NCBI RefSeq assembly: GCF_001428335.1
Contig: NZ_LMSG01000005.1
Span: 21,014-85,013, forward strand
Source: Arthrobacter sp. Soil762
Lineage (GTDB): Bacteria > Actinomycetota > Actinomycetes > Actinomycetales > Micrococcaceae
Direction: 5' to 3'
DNA: 64,000 nt
The position numbers were made by a program, and so were the translations under genes. Shown one piece after another: positions 9,496-19,298 of the stretch. The notes under the pieces were generated by a model that did no database searches, was not told the origin of the DNA, and was given only the letters and a program-made list of their open reading frames with translations. How positions within the stretch are numbered: the stretch's first letter is position 1; each line of letters starts with the position of its first letter.

Positions 9496-9511
9496 TGTTT
9501 CACGTGAAACG
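9496..9511. promoter_or_regulatory. parS site 5 (one mismatch)
   Basis: TGTTTCACGTGAAACG: the 14-bp core palindrome is intact and only the last base differs. It starts 63 bp after the start of site 4, about six helical turns. Confidence 0.88.
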
Positions 9512-10331
9512 AACTGAGCGAAATCTCCGTCCAAGCCTTCCCGGGGATGGATACCAAGGACGCCGGCTTCGCATGTGATGGATGCATCTTCAGAGGCCAA
9601 CTGCCAGATGGCCGCAACCCCACGTCAAGCTAGTTGCGCCAGGACCGACAATTCGTAGACACCCGGACCACCCTTACTCAACCCAGGCACACGAGGAATA
9701 CCCTCCTCACCGCACGAATTCTCTGCACTGCCGAGCGCCCTCAATCCTGCCATCGGGCCCTATGGACGCTTCCGTGACGGCTGAGCCTTCGCCCAAGCCC
9801 TGCGGTCTGCTGCGTCGATGGAGGACCGTCAGCCTGAACCCGGACTGGAAGACAGTGATCGCCGTGTACCTGCCCGTGGCCCAAGTAGACGCTGTGGCTT
9901 CGCCGCCACACACATCTCTGTTCGCAAGATCGCTACGGCTGCCGTCCAGTCAGCGAAGGACGGTACCACCGCCACCTTGCTCGGTGATCAGCGAAGACGG
10001 TATCGGAACCGCCTGCCCGGTCGTCAACATGTCTGTCCGCACTGCAGCTCCCGACCGGAGCGCCACGCGTCGGCATGTGCCGATAGGATGCGCGTCTGAG
10101 CAAGGCACCGGTCACCCAGCTGCGAACGCATCCTAGGGCAGGTCATGAATCAGCTGGCCAATGCCGACTTTCCTGTTCGAACGGCGGAGCCTTGGGTGCC
10201 CGACCAACTCCACCCCAAAGACCTCGAGCAGGTGATGAATGTCAGCGGATGACAGAATCGTATCCATCCGAAGTGTGACTGTTCGGTTCGACTGGAGGGT
10301 TCCATCGCATTGATGTCCACAGACTTCGAAG

Positions 10332-10365
10332 TTATCCCCAAATGTTATCCACACCGATATCCACA
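10332..10365. promoter_or_regulatory. DnaA-box-like cluster
   Basis: TTATCCCCA at 10332, perfect TTATCCACA at 10345-10353 and ATATCCACA at 10357-10365, all in the same orientation. More boxes follow at 10680-10720. Confidence 0.5.
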
Positions 10366-10568
10366 GGATTATCCGCCGGCCTGCAAATTGTGGATGCAGT
10401 ACCCCTAGTGCCGTTCTTCAGATCAGCCGACACCCTCAAGCCGGCGTTGCTCCATGGACGACTACCACGGATGAAGCGCATGCTCACGTAAGACTGGAAA
10501 TATCGCCGGAAATCCAACTATTGAAGTCGCTTTCCGTCCCAAAAGAGAGTCTGGATCGGCCTCGGTAA

Positions 10569-10584
10569 TGTTTCACGTGAAACG
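10569..10584. promoter_or_regulatory. parS site 6 (one mismatch)
   Basis: TGTTTCACGTGAAACG: core palindrome intact, last base differs. Confidence 0.88.
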
Positions 10585-10679
10585 GGACTGCAGGCGCTAT
10601 CCAATGCTCGCGCGGACCGCTCGTTGCAGGATCCGCTGGTGTGGGCCAAATCTCTTCGTGATACATTCCACCAAGCAAT

Positions 10680-10720
10680 CTATCCACAAAGTTATCCACA
10701 GCGATATCCACCGTGATATC
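10680..10720. promoter_or_regulatory. DnaA-box-like tandem repeat
   Basis: CTATCCACA at 10680-10688 and perfect TTATCCACA at 10692-10700 are followed by two GATATCCACC-type copies, all on the same strand at roughly one helical turn each. Confidence 0.5.
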
Positions 10721-11363
10721 CACCACGCAATTCACACCTACGGGCCCAAGGCTGTCTTGGCTACATCTGTTGTTGTGGCAAGATTGCCGCACACGATGAT
10801 GCAGACTGGGCCGAGGAATCATGATCTTTCGGGCATTCTCTTTCCCCTAAACCAGGCTGCTGTCCGCCTGGCTAGCTGATTCATCTTCGGCCGGACCATG
10901 ACATGACGTAGTTGCAGTTCTGGTCGCTTCCCCGTCGGGTCCGAACCTTTCCGAACAGTCCCTTCTGTTTCAAACTGCTGCACAGCAAGACGACTCGGTT
11001 TCCACCAATTCCTTCCATTCCCGGACTGGGCCTATTCTGTGCACCCCGCGGTCATGTCCTAGAGGGGCGAAGCCAAGTCGCGGACTGGTCCAGAGACCGC
11101 ACTAAGGCGAGCTACCTAGCATCATGATGGGATGGCTTGGAGTGTCGCAGTCCTGCCCAGGGGTGGTTCCGGATGAGGCAGTCGGCGACCCTATTGGCCA
11201 CGCCACAGGATCGAGGCGCGCTCCCGAGATACGTGTGTATCAAGGTGTCCTCCTGCGACTCGCGTGTATCGAGGCGCCCTGCAGATTCGATTCCGTCGAC
11301 TTCCCATCTCCACAGACTGTTTGACGAAAGGCCTCGTTGGGGGCCGAGGCCTTACCTGCCCCA

Positions 11364-11403
<40 letters not shown>

Positions 11404-11970
11404 AGCAGATGCTACCTATGCGCCGGCGTGCGGCCAGCCGCACGACCCTCCCGAACATTCTGAGATGCCTCAACCCCAGGCGTCGACACTGGCCGCCAAC
11501 TCAAGGGTCCTCGGATGTGCCAGGAAGCTATCCGTTCAGGCTAACTGCCCGGCGGATGGAACTCGGGGGTCAGGGTTGGGCCACGGCGGACGGGACAAGC
11601 TGGACTCACGCCATGGCTCTGCACTGGATACGAACCCTCCGGACGGCTTGCCAGGGTCCCCGAGCCCTGGGCGGGCATGCGCTGGGTCAGCAGGATGTCG
11701 CCAGTCGCGGGCCGTCACTGCCGGCGAGGGACTGGGGGCGGCATCATCCTCGAGGCGTGAAGAGGCCATCGTAGGCTCCCAGCCGCTAGCTCCAAGGTCC
11801 GTGAATTGTCTCTGTTCCCACGGCGATCGGGATGGGAGAGCGCCTGGGCTGCATGTTTACAATCCGAGTCGCAACCCGCTCGCCGGCGCCGTGAGGGCGT
11901 CGGGGTGTCGGGGTGTCGGCGCGTCGGGGCCATCGAGCGATGCCGGCACGGTGCGCTGGACTCGTCACGA

Positions 11971-11986
11971 TGTTTCACGTGAAACC
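11971..11986. promoter_or_regulatory. parS site 7 (one mismatch)
   Basis: TGTTTCACGTGAAACC: core palindrome intact, last base differs. Confidence 0.87.
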
Positions 11987-12259
11987 ATTTGGAAGCCGAC
12001 CGGGCGTATACCGAGCCTGCCCCGCAATCTCGGCTACCCTAACGAAGCGTGGTCACCTGCTTCTGTAGGAGTGTTTCTGCCCGACTTTGGCTGCGGGCGA
12101 AGACCCTCGGATGCTGCAAAGCCGAATTCACTTCACCGCAGCCGCAGCCGTAGATCAGGTGACGCGCTGGCGACATCACGCGCCAAGAGCTTTAGACCAT
12201 ACCAACTTCATGCTTGTTCTCGATGGCGCCGCCGCCTAGATCCGGCACCTCCCTGTTGA

Positions 12260-12275
12260 TGTTCCACGTGAAACA
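12260..12275. promoter_or_regulatory. parS site 8 (one internal mismatch)
   Basis: TGTTCCACGTGAAACA: one substitution inside the left arm, so ParB affinity may be lower. Confidence 0.75.
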
Positions 12276-13039
12276 TCACCCGGGAGGCGCCTTCCCATCT
12301 GAACCCGACGCTGCCGTACCCGGATGTTGCCGAACCCGGATGGTGCCGAAACCAGATTGAGGGTCAGAGGACTATCTGGCGACAGGTCTGGGGGAGACGT
12401 CCACCCTGGCGCATCCCCGTAGTCAATGAGCCAGCCGGAGGCTGACGTCCAACAGCTGCACGGGTGCGTACGTTGCACACCAGCTCCCTGGAAGGGAACG
12501 GGGCAAGAGCGTCGAACTCGGTGTTCCCGCCGCTTAGCAGGATGAGCACCGCACCGACTGATTGGAAATTATGCGAATCGACGCAGTCTTCACTGCTTCG
12601 AAGCAACGGAACCCATTGGGTGCCCAGCATCACGCGTCGCATCGAGGTGTCCGGCGATCCGTCGAATCCTCCACTCTCCTGCCTGATAGCCGCCTCGAGA
12701 GCTCGCGGCTCCGCCATCTCCATCGCCCTCAGTGCCAACCTCTTGTGCGTCAGCAAACCCGAAGCCACAGAAGTCCACCGATGCCGCGGGAACACAAGCA
12801 GAGAAGCCAATCGTTGGCGGAGTCCAGTCTTAGGCGAGTCCAAGTCTTTAGAGGATTCCAAGGCAGCAGACAGTCCCAAACTCGCGTCCCACAACGGACT
12901 ATTCCATAGGGCCCAGAATGGTACGCCATGCCAACCGCGGGCTCGATCCCGGGGCGCGGCACAACCACGATGGCCACGCCAGTATCAGCTCCGGGAGTGC
13001 AACGATGACGTCGATACGGATGGAAGGTGGATACAGACG

Positions 13040-13077
13040 AAAGAAGGGCCTGTTTCACGTGAAACAGGCCCTTCTTT
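13040..13077 (-). terminator. parB terminator containing parS site 9
   Basis: A perfect 38-bp palindrome starts 13 nt beyond the parB stop. Its centre is parS TGTTTCACGTGAAACA (13051-13066), extended on each side by 11 further paired bases, ending in TTCTTT on either strand. In RNA it folds into an intrinsic terminator hairpin; as DNA it is a ParB site. Confidence 0.85.
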
Positions 13078-13089
13078 GAACAGAGAACG

Positions 13090-14397
13090 CTAGTTCTCAG
13101 ATCCTGGCGCAAGAACATCCATGATGCGGTTCAGGTCTTCAACACTGGCGAATTCAATGCTGACACGCCCCTTGCGGACACCCAGGGAAATCTTGACGTT
13201 GGTGTCCAAGCGGTCTGACAACGAGGATGCCAGATAGTCCAGGCGCTCATGGCGGGCTCCCGGACGAGGGATGTTGTTCTTGGCAGGCTTCGCAGGATCC
13301 TGATATAGAGTGACGGCCTCTTCGGTTGCCCGAACAGACATGCCTTCAGCCACGATCTTCTGGGCGAGGCGTTCCATGGCTGCTGCATCCGGCAGGGCGA
13401 GCAGCGCGCGCGCGTGGCCAGCGGAAATAACGCTGGCCGCCACACGACGCTGAACCAGGGGCGGAAGTTTGAGGAGACGCAGCGTGTTTGAAACCTGGGG
13501 ACGTGAACGGCCAATGCGGTCCGCAAGCTGCTCGTGAGTGGTTCCGAAGTCTTCAAGCAGCTGCTGGTAGGCCGCTGCCTCTTCGAGCGGGTTCAACTGG
13601 CTGCGATGCAGGTTCTCCAGCAGTGCATCCCTGAGGAGGTCATCATCAGTGGTGTCCCGGACAATGGCAGGGATAGTCGCCATCCCGGCCGCCTGTACTG
13701 CCCTCCAGCGACGCTCACCCATCACCAGTTCGTACGGTTCTCCACCTTCTTCGGTTGAAGTACGAACCACAATTGGCTGGAGGACGCCGATTTCGCGCAC
13801 GGAGTGGATGAGCTCCGCCATGTCATCGTCATCGAAGACTGAGCGGGGCTGTTTACGGTTCGGATGGATGTCGGTGACCGGAATCTCGGCAAAACGCACG
13901 CCCGGGACTTCCACGAGGTCAACACCGTTATCCGGCGTACTGCTCTGGGATTCAGGCGCCTCGAAAACAGACACGCCAGTCGCGCCTTCAAGTGGCGTGG
14001 GCGAACCGTTCACCGTCGATGTAGCTGCATCGACCTTTACAGGAGTTTTCGCAGGAACCTTGGCGGGAGCTTTTGCGCCCGGCAGCTTCTCTGCTGCCTT
14101 GGCCGGCGGATTCGCGGGGGAGGCCGTTCTCGGCGCGGCTGGTTTCTTCGTTACCGATGCGTCGTTGGCCTGGGCCGGCGCAACCGGCTCGGAAGCAACC
14201 GACTCCGAAGATAAAGCATCTGAAGCTGCCCCACCATTCCCTGAAGCGTCGTCAGGGGACGCGACTTTCTTACGGCCTTCAGGGAAGAAGAGATCCACGG
14301 GGCGCGACACAGCGCCGCCGTTGCCCGACGCACTACCGGCGGAACTTGGAATGAGTGCGCCAAGACCGCGGCCTAGGCCACGTCGCTTTTCGCTCAT
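13090..14397 (-). CDS. parB: Chromosome partitioning protein ParB
   Basis: Centromere-binding protein of 435 residues that loads at parS and spreads as a CTP-dependent clamp. A basic N-terminus ([17 protein letters not shown]) typical for contact with ParA is followed by an unusually long Ala/Pro/Ser-rich linker to about residue 165. The ParB N-domain then shows the nucleotide-binding motifs around GERRWRA, the HTH domain around [24 protein letters not shown], and a C-terminal dimerisation segment. parA lies just upstream on the same strand. Ten parS-type sites lie within 8 kb, one of them inside its own terminator. Confidence 0.95.
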   Translation of the reverse strand: MSEKRRGLGRGLGALIPSSAGSASGNGGAVSRPVDLFFPEGRKKVASPDDASGNGGAASDALSSESVASEPVAPAQANDASVTKKPAAPRTASPANPPAKAAEKLPGAKAPAKVPAKTPVKVDAATSTVNGSPTPLEGATGVSVFEAPESQSSTPDNGVDLVEVPGVRFAEIPVTDIHPNRKQPRSVFDDDDMAELIHSVREIGVLQPIVVRTSTEEGGEPYELVMGERRWRAVQAAGMATIPAIVRDTTDDDLLRDALLENLHRSQLNPLEEAAAYQQLLEDFGTTHEQLADRIGRSRPQVSNTLRLLKLPPLVQRRVAASVISAGHARALLALPDAAAMERLAQKIVAEGMSVRATEEAVTLYQDPAKPAKNNIPRPGARHERLDYLASSLSDRLDTNVKISLGVRKGRVSIEFASVEDLNRIMDVLAPGSEN

Positions 14398-14463
14398 GGA
14401 TAAATCCCTCCGATGGAAGAGTCAGACCTTGCCGGACTCCGGTTGTTGCAGTTCTTGAAGATT

Positions 14464-15348
14464 CTAGCGTTCAGCGATTTCGGCTGCGGCTTCCAGGTAA
14501 GACAGGGCTCCACTGGAGGAAGGATCGTACGTCATGACGGTTTGCTGGTAGCTCGGAGCTTCAGAAATCCGCACGGAGCGGGGGACTACAGCACCAAGGA
14601 CCTGCTCGGGGAAGTGCAGGCGAACTTCGGCTGCCACCTGGGCCGCAAGGTTGGTCCGTCCGTCATACATCGTGAGGAGAATAGTGGAGACCACCAGATC
14701 CGCATTCAGGTGCTTCTGGATCATCTCAATGTTCTTGAGGAGCTGACTGAGTCCTTCCAGTGCGTAGTACTCACACTGGATAGGGATCAGGACCTCACCG
14801 GCAGCACAGAAGGCATTAACCGTGAGCAACCCGAGACTGGGCGGGCAGTCAATGAAGATGTAATCGAGTCGTTCTTCGCCGTTCTTTGCCCGGGTCTTGG
14901 CATAGACATCGATCGCCCGGCGGAGCCGCTGTTCCCGGGCCACAAGCGAGACAAGCTCAATCTCCGCGCCGGCCAAGTGAATGGTGGCAGGAGCACAGAT
15001 CAGGTTGCTGATGTCCGGGCAGGGGGCCACGACGTCCGCAAGAGGGAAATCGTTGATCAGGACGTCGTAGATGCTGTCCACATCGGCATGGTGCTCGACG
15101 CCGAGGGCGGTGGAGGCGTTGCCCTGGGGATCGATGTCAATAACCAGGACGTTTAGGCCGGCTGCGGCCAGGGCAGCGGCGATGTTCACGGTGGTGGTGG
15201 TCTTGCCCACCCCGCCCTTTTGGTTGGACACCGTGAAGATACGGGTCTTCTCCGGCTTGGGAAGTTTCCGGCCAACCAGCCGTTCGCGGCGCCGGGTCTC
15301 GTGCGCGAGTTCCCGGGCGATAGGACTGGAATCGTCCATGGTGTCCAT
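14464..15348 (-). CDS. parA: Chromosome partitioning ATPase ParA
   Basis: Soj-type deviant Walker ATPase that drives segregation of ParB-bound origins. The deviant Walker A KGGVGKT is at residues 44-50 from my start, followed by IDIDPQGN and the DYIFIDCPPSLG Walker B region. The frame stays open to 15537, but the upstream 63 codons include the parS palindrome read as VSRET and look non-coding. The ATG at 15348 has AGGA 8 nt upstream and gives 294 residues, a normal size. The gap to parB is 66 nt, so the pair is probably one operon. Confidence 0.93.
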   Translation of the reverse strand: MDTMDDSSPIARELAHETRRRERLVGRKLPKPEKTRIFTVSNQKGGVGKTTTTVNIAAALAAAGLNVLVIDIDPQGNASTALGVEHHADVDSIYDVLINDFPLADVVAPCPDISNLICAPATIHLAGAEIELVSLVAREQRLRRAIDVYAKTRAKNGEERLDYIFIDCPPSLGLLTVNAFCAAGEVLIPIQCEYYALEGLSQLLKNIEMIQKHLNADLVVSTILLTMYDGRTNLAAQVAAEVRLHFPEQVLGAVVPRSVRISEAPSYQQTVMTYDPSSSGALSYLEAAAEIAER

Positions 15349-15372
15349 GACGTTGATCCTGCCACCCGTTGT

Positions 15373-15388
15373 TGTTTCACGTGAAACA
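15373..15388. promoter_or_regulatory. parS site 10, immediately upstream of parA
   Basis: Perfect TGTTTCACGTGAAACA 25 bp before the chosen parA start, in the promoter/leader region. ParB bound here could repress parAB; that is an inference. Confidence 0.93.
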
Positions 15389-15623
15389 GAGGCAAGAATT
15401 GCCATTTCCGCAACCGGATTAGGGTGACTTTCCCCTCGTCCGGGCGCTGAACCCATGCCCATGCCAGCAAATGATCGTGCTGACCCCAAAGACACAAACG
15501 GGGGTATCCGTTGTGTGGAGGCTTCGCTACTGGTCACTGGGACACACTCACTCTCGTTCGGCTTTTGCTGCCGTTGTCTAGCCTAACCGCTTCGCCCTAC
15601 AGACCAAGGCCACCGGGCCCGGA

Positions 15624-16274
15624 CTAGGAGATCTTTCGGGACTTGTTAACGACGATCCGTACCACCGTAGTGGGCTCCTCCAGGAGGTTTTCACCGACAG
15701 TCACAACAGAGGTCTGGACGCCCCCGAGTTTCCGGATGACCTTCGCTGCTTTTTCGATTTCCTCGCCTGCGCTGCGTCCCTTAATGGCCACAACCTCGCC
15801 CTTCCCGGCGAGCAGGGGGATGGTCAGGCCGGCGAGGTTGCTCAGCGCGGAAACAGCCCGGGCAGTCACAACATCAGCGTCCACCATGCCGACGGCCAGT
15901 TCCGCGCGGGTCCGCATCACTGTGACGTTCGTCAGGCCCAGATCGTCCACCACTTCCTGAAGCCAGATCACCCGGCGTTCCAGCGGTTCGATCAGTGTCA
16001 GGTGAAGGTCCGGCCGCGCGATGGCGAGGCAGAGTCCGGGAAGACCGGCCCCGCTTCCGACGTCGGCAACATGGCTGCCGTGCGCGATCTCGCTTTCGAT
16101 GACGGCACAGTTAAGGACGTGCCGGCCCCACAACCGTGGGATCTCGCGCGGCCCGATCAGCCCGCGTTCCGTTCCGGACGTGGCCAGGTGCTCTACATAG
16201 CGTTTGGCCAGGTCCAGGCGGTCACCGAAAATCTTCTCGGCCGCCAGCAGTTCTGCTGCCGTGATGTCAACCAT
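15624..16274 (-). CDS. rsmG: 16S rRNA (guanine527-N7)-methyltransferase
   Basis: SAM-dependent enzyme (GidB family) that methylates G527 of 16S rRNA; loss of it is known to give low-level streptomycin resistance in other bacteria. The SAM-binding motif DVGSGAGLPG is at residues 71-80, and the family segments RLWGRHVLNC and EPLERRVIWLQEV are present. At 216 residues it has the usual length. It belongs to the minus-strand series jag-rsmG-parA-parB conserved beside actinobacterial origins, 20 nt after jag. Confidence 0.95.
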   Translation of the reverse strand: MVDITAAELLAAEKIFGDRLDLAKRYVEHLATSGTERGLIGPREIPRLWGRHVLNCAVIESEIAHGSHVADVGSGAGLPGLCLAIARPDLHLTLIEPLERRVIWLQEVVDDLGLTNVTVMRTRAELAVGMVDADVVTARAVSALSNLAGLTIPLLAGKGEVVAIKGRSAGEEIEKAAKVIRKLGGVQTSVVTVGENLLEEPTTVVRIVVNKSRKIS

Positions 16275-16294
16275 GATTAGCGGTTCAGCATTCT

Positions 16295-16861
16295 CTAGTC
16301 TGCGGATACAACGATGTGACGCCCGGCGCCTTCGCCCTCGGACTCGCTGACGAGGCCCAGGTCAGCGACGGCGTCGTGCACGATCTTGCGTTCGTAGGCA
16401 CTCATCGGCTCCAGAGCCACGGCTTTGCCGGACTCCTTGACTGAAGCTACCGCCTCCTCCGCAATCTTCTGGAGGTGGCCCGCGCGCTGCTGACGGTAGC
16501 CGTTGATGTCCAGCACCAGGCGTGAGCGGTTCTCCGTTGCGGAGAGGACAGAAAGCCGGGTCAGTTCCTGAAGGGCTTCGAGGACTTCGCCGTCTTCGCC
16601 GACGAGGCTGTCGAGACCATCGGTTTCGTCCTCGGCAACGATGGAAATGTACGTGCGGCCGTTCCGGACTTCGATGTCAATGTCGCCGTCGATGTCAGCG
16701 ATATCAAGGAGTTCCTCCAGGTAATCGGCAGCAACGTCGCCTTCCTCCTCGAGACGGCTGGCAGCGGATCCCTTAGGGGAAGCATCGGCGTCAGTCGCTG
16801 ATTCGTCCTGATCGTCAATGATCTCGTCGGAAAGGGCGTGTTCGGTGCTTTCGGCTGACAT
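16295..16861 (-). CDS. jag: Jag/KhpB family RNA-binding protein
   Basis: A 188-residue single-strand nucleic-acid-binding protein. An acidic N-terminal segment (about 1-45) is followed by a KH-type domain (about 50-125) and a C-terminal R3H domain (about 125-188; the ERKIVHDAV helix carries the conserved Arg and His). Homologs bind RNA and influence cell-wall synthesis and division. Its ATG shares one base with the yidC stop (TAATG), so translation is coupled to the insertase gene, as in many Gram-positive bacteria. Confidence 0.9.
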   Translation of the reverse strand: MSAESTEHALSDEIIDDQDESATDADASPKGSAASRLEEEGDVAADYLEELLDIADIDGDIDIEVRNGRTYISIVAEDETDGLDSLVGEDGEVLEALQELTRLSVLSATENRSRLVLDINGYRQQRAGHLQKIAEEAVASVKESGKAVALEPMSAYERKIVHDAVADLGLVSESEGEGAGRHIVVSAD

Positions 16862-17835
16862 TACTTTTTCTTCCTGTTCTTACGCTGGGGCTGGACGCGC
16901 TGTGCCTTGTGCTCGATGACCGCGGCTGCGGCCGCTGCCTCCGCTTCGGCGTCGGCCTTCTTCCCGCCCAGAATGGGCAGGGCCGGCAGGCCCTTGGCAG
17001 CCCTGCGCTCGGCGAGGGCCTTGGCGGCGGGGGATCCCGGCGTCGGCATGCGGCGGATGACAAAGAACTGCTGCGCCATCGTCCAAAGGTTGGTGGTGGT
17101 CCAGTAGATCAGGACGCCGATGGGGAAGTTGATGCCGCCCACACCGAAGACGACCGGCAGGATGTACAGCATCATCTTCTGCTGGCGCATGAACGGGCTG
17201 GCCATGGCCTCCTCGGACATATTCTTGGCCATGATCTGCTTCTGCGTGATGAACTGCGAGGCCGTCATGGCAAGGATCATCACGATCGAGAGGACATAAA
17301 CAGCAACTACATTGCCTTCGGGGTTATGCAGCAGGGTTGCCGACAGCGGCGCTCCGAAGATGGTGGACTCATCGAACTGCACCACCTGTTCGTGGCTCAT
17401 CGCGCCGATGCTCTTGCCTTGGTCACGGGCGGTACTGATGCCGGAAAGAACCTGGAACAGCGCAAAGAAGAACGGCATCTGGATCAGCATGGGCAAGCAG
17501 GCAGAGAACGGGTTGGTTCCGTGCTTCTTGTACATGGCCATCTGTTCCTGCGCCATGGCCTGGCGGGAGAGCTGGTCGGTCTTGCCCTTGTACTTGTCCT
17601 GCAGCTTCTTCAGATCCGGCTGCAGGAGCTGCATGCCGCGCTGCGCCTTGATCTGCTTGACGAACACCGGGATCAGCGCGGCCCGGATCACCAGCACCAG
17701 GCCGATGATGGACAGCGTCCACGTCCAGCCGGAGGCCTCCGGCAGGCCGATGGAGCTCAGGCCCTCATGAAAGCCCACCATGATGATGGACACAAGCCAC
17801 TTGAACGGAAACATGATTGTTTCAAAGAAGTCCAT
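16861..17835 (-). CDS. yidC: Membrane protein insertase YidC
   Basis: Inserts and folds inner-membrane proteins, alone or with SecYEG. The 324-residue protein has an N-terminal hydrophobic segment, a basic coiled-coil loop (KQIKAQRGMQLLQPDLKKLQDKYKG, about residues 60-84) and further membrane helices including INFPIGVLIYWTTTNLWT. The C-terminus is strongly basic (RKNRKKK), as usual for ribosome contact. It lies between yidD and jag in the conserved rpmH-rnpA-yidD-yidC-jag series; only 16 nt separate it from yidD. Confidence 0.95.
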   Translation of the reverse strand: MDFFETIMFPFKWLVSIIMVGFHEGLSSIGLPEASGWTWTLSIIGLVLVIRAALIPVFVKQIKAQRGMQLLQPDLKKLQDKYKGKTDQLSRQAMAQEQMAMYKKHGTNPFSACLPMLIQMPFFFALFQVLSGISTARDQGKSIGAMSHEQVVQFDESTIFGAPLSATLLHNPEGNVVAVYVLSIVMILAMTASQFITQKQIMAKNMSEEAMASPFMRQQKMMLYILPVVFGVGGINFPIGVLIYWTTTNLWTMAQQFFVIRRMPTPGSPAAKALAERRAAKGLPALPILGGKKADAEAEAAAAAAVIEHKAQRVQPQRKNRKKK

Positions 17836-17851
17836 ACGATATCCCTATTCG

Positions 17852-18247
17852 TCAGGCCGCAAGGCGGCCTTCTCCATCAGTCTGAGCAGCCAGGTACTTG
17901 TCCGGGTTATTCAGCACAACAATTGTGGGGGTCCGGTTTTCGGGCCAGTGGCGGTGGCCGGCGGGGACATGGTCCACACCGCCGGCATTCCACGGATGGC
18001 AGCGCACCAGGCGGCGGGCCGCAAGCCAGCTGCCCTTCACTGCCCCATGGACAGTGATCGCCTCAAGGGCGTACGCCGAGCAGGAAGGAAAAAAACGGCA
18101 GACCTGGCCATACAAGGGAGAAACCACCTTGCGGTAGGCCATCAGCAGCAGAATAAGAATGTTTCTGGGCAGGTTCCAGAGGAAGGTGCCCACGGCGGCA
18201 GCAACAGGATGAAGGTAGTGGACGACGGCGGCAGTTACCTTACGCAC
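17852..18247 (-). CDS. yidD: Membrane protein insertion efficiency factor YidD
   Basis: A small (131 aa) membrane-associated protein that helps YidC-dependent insertion. The family core is present: a hydrophobic or amphipathic N-terminus (NILILLLMAYRKVVSPL), then CRFFPSCSAYALEAI with the conserved cysteines and WLAARRLVRCHPWNAGG with a third. The tail beyond about residue 95 is variable. Its start overlaps the rnpA 3' end by 8 nt, and yidC follows closely, so rnpA-yidD-yidC-jag is one translation-coupled unit. Confidence 0.92.
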   Translation of the reverse strand: MRKVTAAVVHYLHPVAAAVGTFLWNLPRNILILLLMAYRKVVSPLYGQVCRFFPSCSAYALEAITVHGAVKGSWLAARRLVRCHPWNAGGVDHVPAGHRHWPENRTPTIVVLNNPDKYLAAQTDGEGRLAA

Positions 18248-18650
18248 GCTGTGTCCCTTCCTGTGTTGTGCCGGTTGAACCGTTTACAGCAGCCCGCGGA
18301 AGGCGGCTGCCCAACCGGCTCATGGTTGATTCCAGTGCGGCGTTGTAGTCCGCCAGCAGTTGATCCCAGCTGGCGGCAGCGGACGCAGGCAGCGCCCGGA
18401 CCACTATGGCGAACCCGGTACCGTACTCGCGCAGCGAGGCAGCACCGGCTTCTCTCAGTCTCCTCTTAACGAGGTTCCTGACCACAGCGTTCCCGACACC
18501 TTTGGAAACGATGAACCCGATCCGGCTGGGTTCGTCGGCAGCAATAGCTGCCGCATATAACACTACGTTCCGGCGTCCATTGCGGACACCGGAACGTACA
18601 GTTGTTGAAAAATCGGTTGCAGTCCTCAAACGGTTACGGGTGGCCAGCAC
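18240..18650 (-). CDS. rnpA: Ribonuclease P protein component
   Basis: Basic protein subunit of RNase P, which removes 5' leaders from pre-tRNAs. The 136-residue sequence starts MLATRNRLRTATDFSTTVRSG and contains the RNR-type signature as VVRNLVKRRLREA (about residues 56-68), preceded by RIGFIVSKGVGNA. The C-terminal tail, rich in Ser/Thr/Gly, runs past the usual about 115-120 residues and overlaps yidD by 8 nt. It lies 41 nt downstream of rpmH. Confidence 0.94.
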   Translation of the reverse strand: MLATRNRLRTATDFSTTVRSGVRNGRRNVVLYAAAIAADEPSRIGFIVSKGVGNAVVRNLVKRRLREAGAASLREYGTGFAIVVRALPASAAASWDQLLADYNAALESTMSRLGSRLPRAAVNGSTGTTQEGTQRA

Positions 18651-18691
18651 CTTAAACTCGCAAAGAAAAGTTAAACCGACGAGTCAGTTAT

Positions 18692-18829
18692 CTAGGCCGA
18701 CAGTTCGGTGCGGCCCTTGCCACGACGGGCTGCCAGGATGGCACGGCCGGCACGGGTACGCATACGAAGGCGGAAGCCGTGCTTCTTGGCTCGACGGCGG
18801 TTATTCGGCTGAAAAGTCCGCTTGCTCAC
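18692..18829 (-). CDS. rpmH: 50S ribosomal protein L34
   Basis: A 45-residue, very basic ribosomal protein of the large subunit. It is read from the GTG at 18829 to the TAG ending at 18692: starts [20 protein letters not shown] and ends GKGRTELSA, matching the L34 pattern over its full length. It is the first gene of the minus-strand rpmH-rnpA-yidD-yidC-jag series, divergent from dnaA across a 469-nt intergenic stretch, the classical bacterial origin layout. Confidence 0.97.
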   Translation of the reverse strand: MSKRTFQPNNRRRAKKHGFRLRMRTRAGRAILAARRGKGRTELSA

Positions 18830-19298
18830 GTTAGTTACTCCAGTGGATCAAAGGTGCGCCCACCCGATCAGTAAAAGGGGAAGAACTGGCCGACGCTAAG
18901 TTTTGTATATGCACGCTTCCCCCGGCTGCTCCAACGCGGTGCGTCAGAGAGATTCAGAAGGGGCCAAAAAGCGTACACAAAGGACTTCACAACGTTAGGG
19001 CAAAATGCCTGCCAGAGTCAAACCGGGGTACCCCTGCATCCCTGTCCCCGGCTGTGGTTAACCTGGCCCCACAGCCTGTGGATGAAGTGGCTCACAAGGC
19101 CCGTTTTCGAACCACAACGGTGTAATTATCCACAAGCTACTTCCCAGCTATCTTCTGGCCTTTTGTTCCCCTAGAGTGGCTCAGTAGCCGATTATCCACG
19201 GACTGTGCATAACCCTGTGGATGAAGCTGAACCAGCATCCTGGTTCGGGACTTGGGGCTGCACGTAATGCAGGCACGCAAGTTTTGAGGAACTGATTG
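18830..19298. other. rpmH-dnaA intergenic region with DnaA boxes
   Basis: Carries divergent promoters (not resolved here) and DnaA boxes: perfect TTATCCACA at 19126-19134 and TTATCCACG at 19192-19200, plus CTGTGGATGA-type copies near 19076 and 19214. These probably serve dnaA autoregulation and may be part of the origin. No gene is seen. Confidence 0.7.

Noticed and set aside
10680..10740. CRISPR-like short repeats (GATATCCACC copies)
   Set aside because: Units are about 10-12 bp without constant spacers; they are DnaA-box-like tandem copies, not a CRISPR array.
15349..15537. N-terminal extension of ParA by 63 residues
   Set aside because: The extension contains the parS palindrome, has no ParA homology, and a good ribosome-binding site precedes the ATG at 15348.
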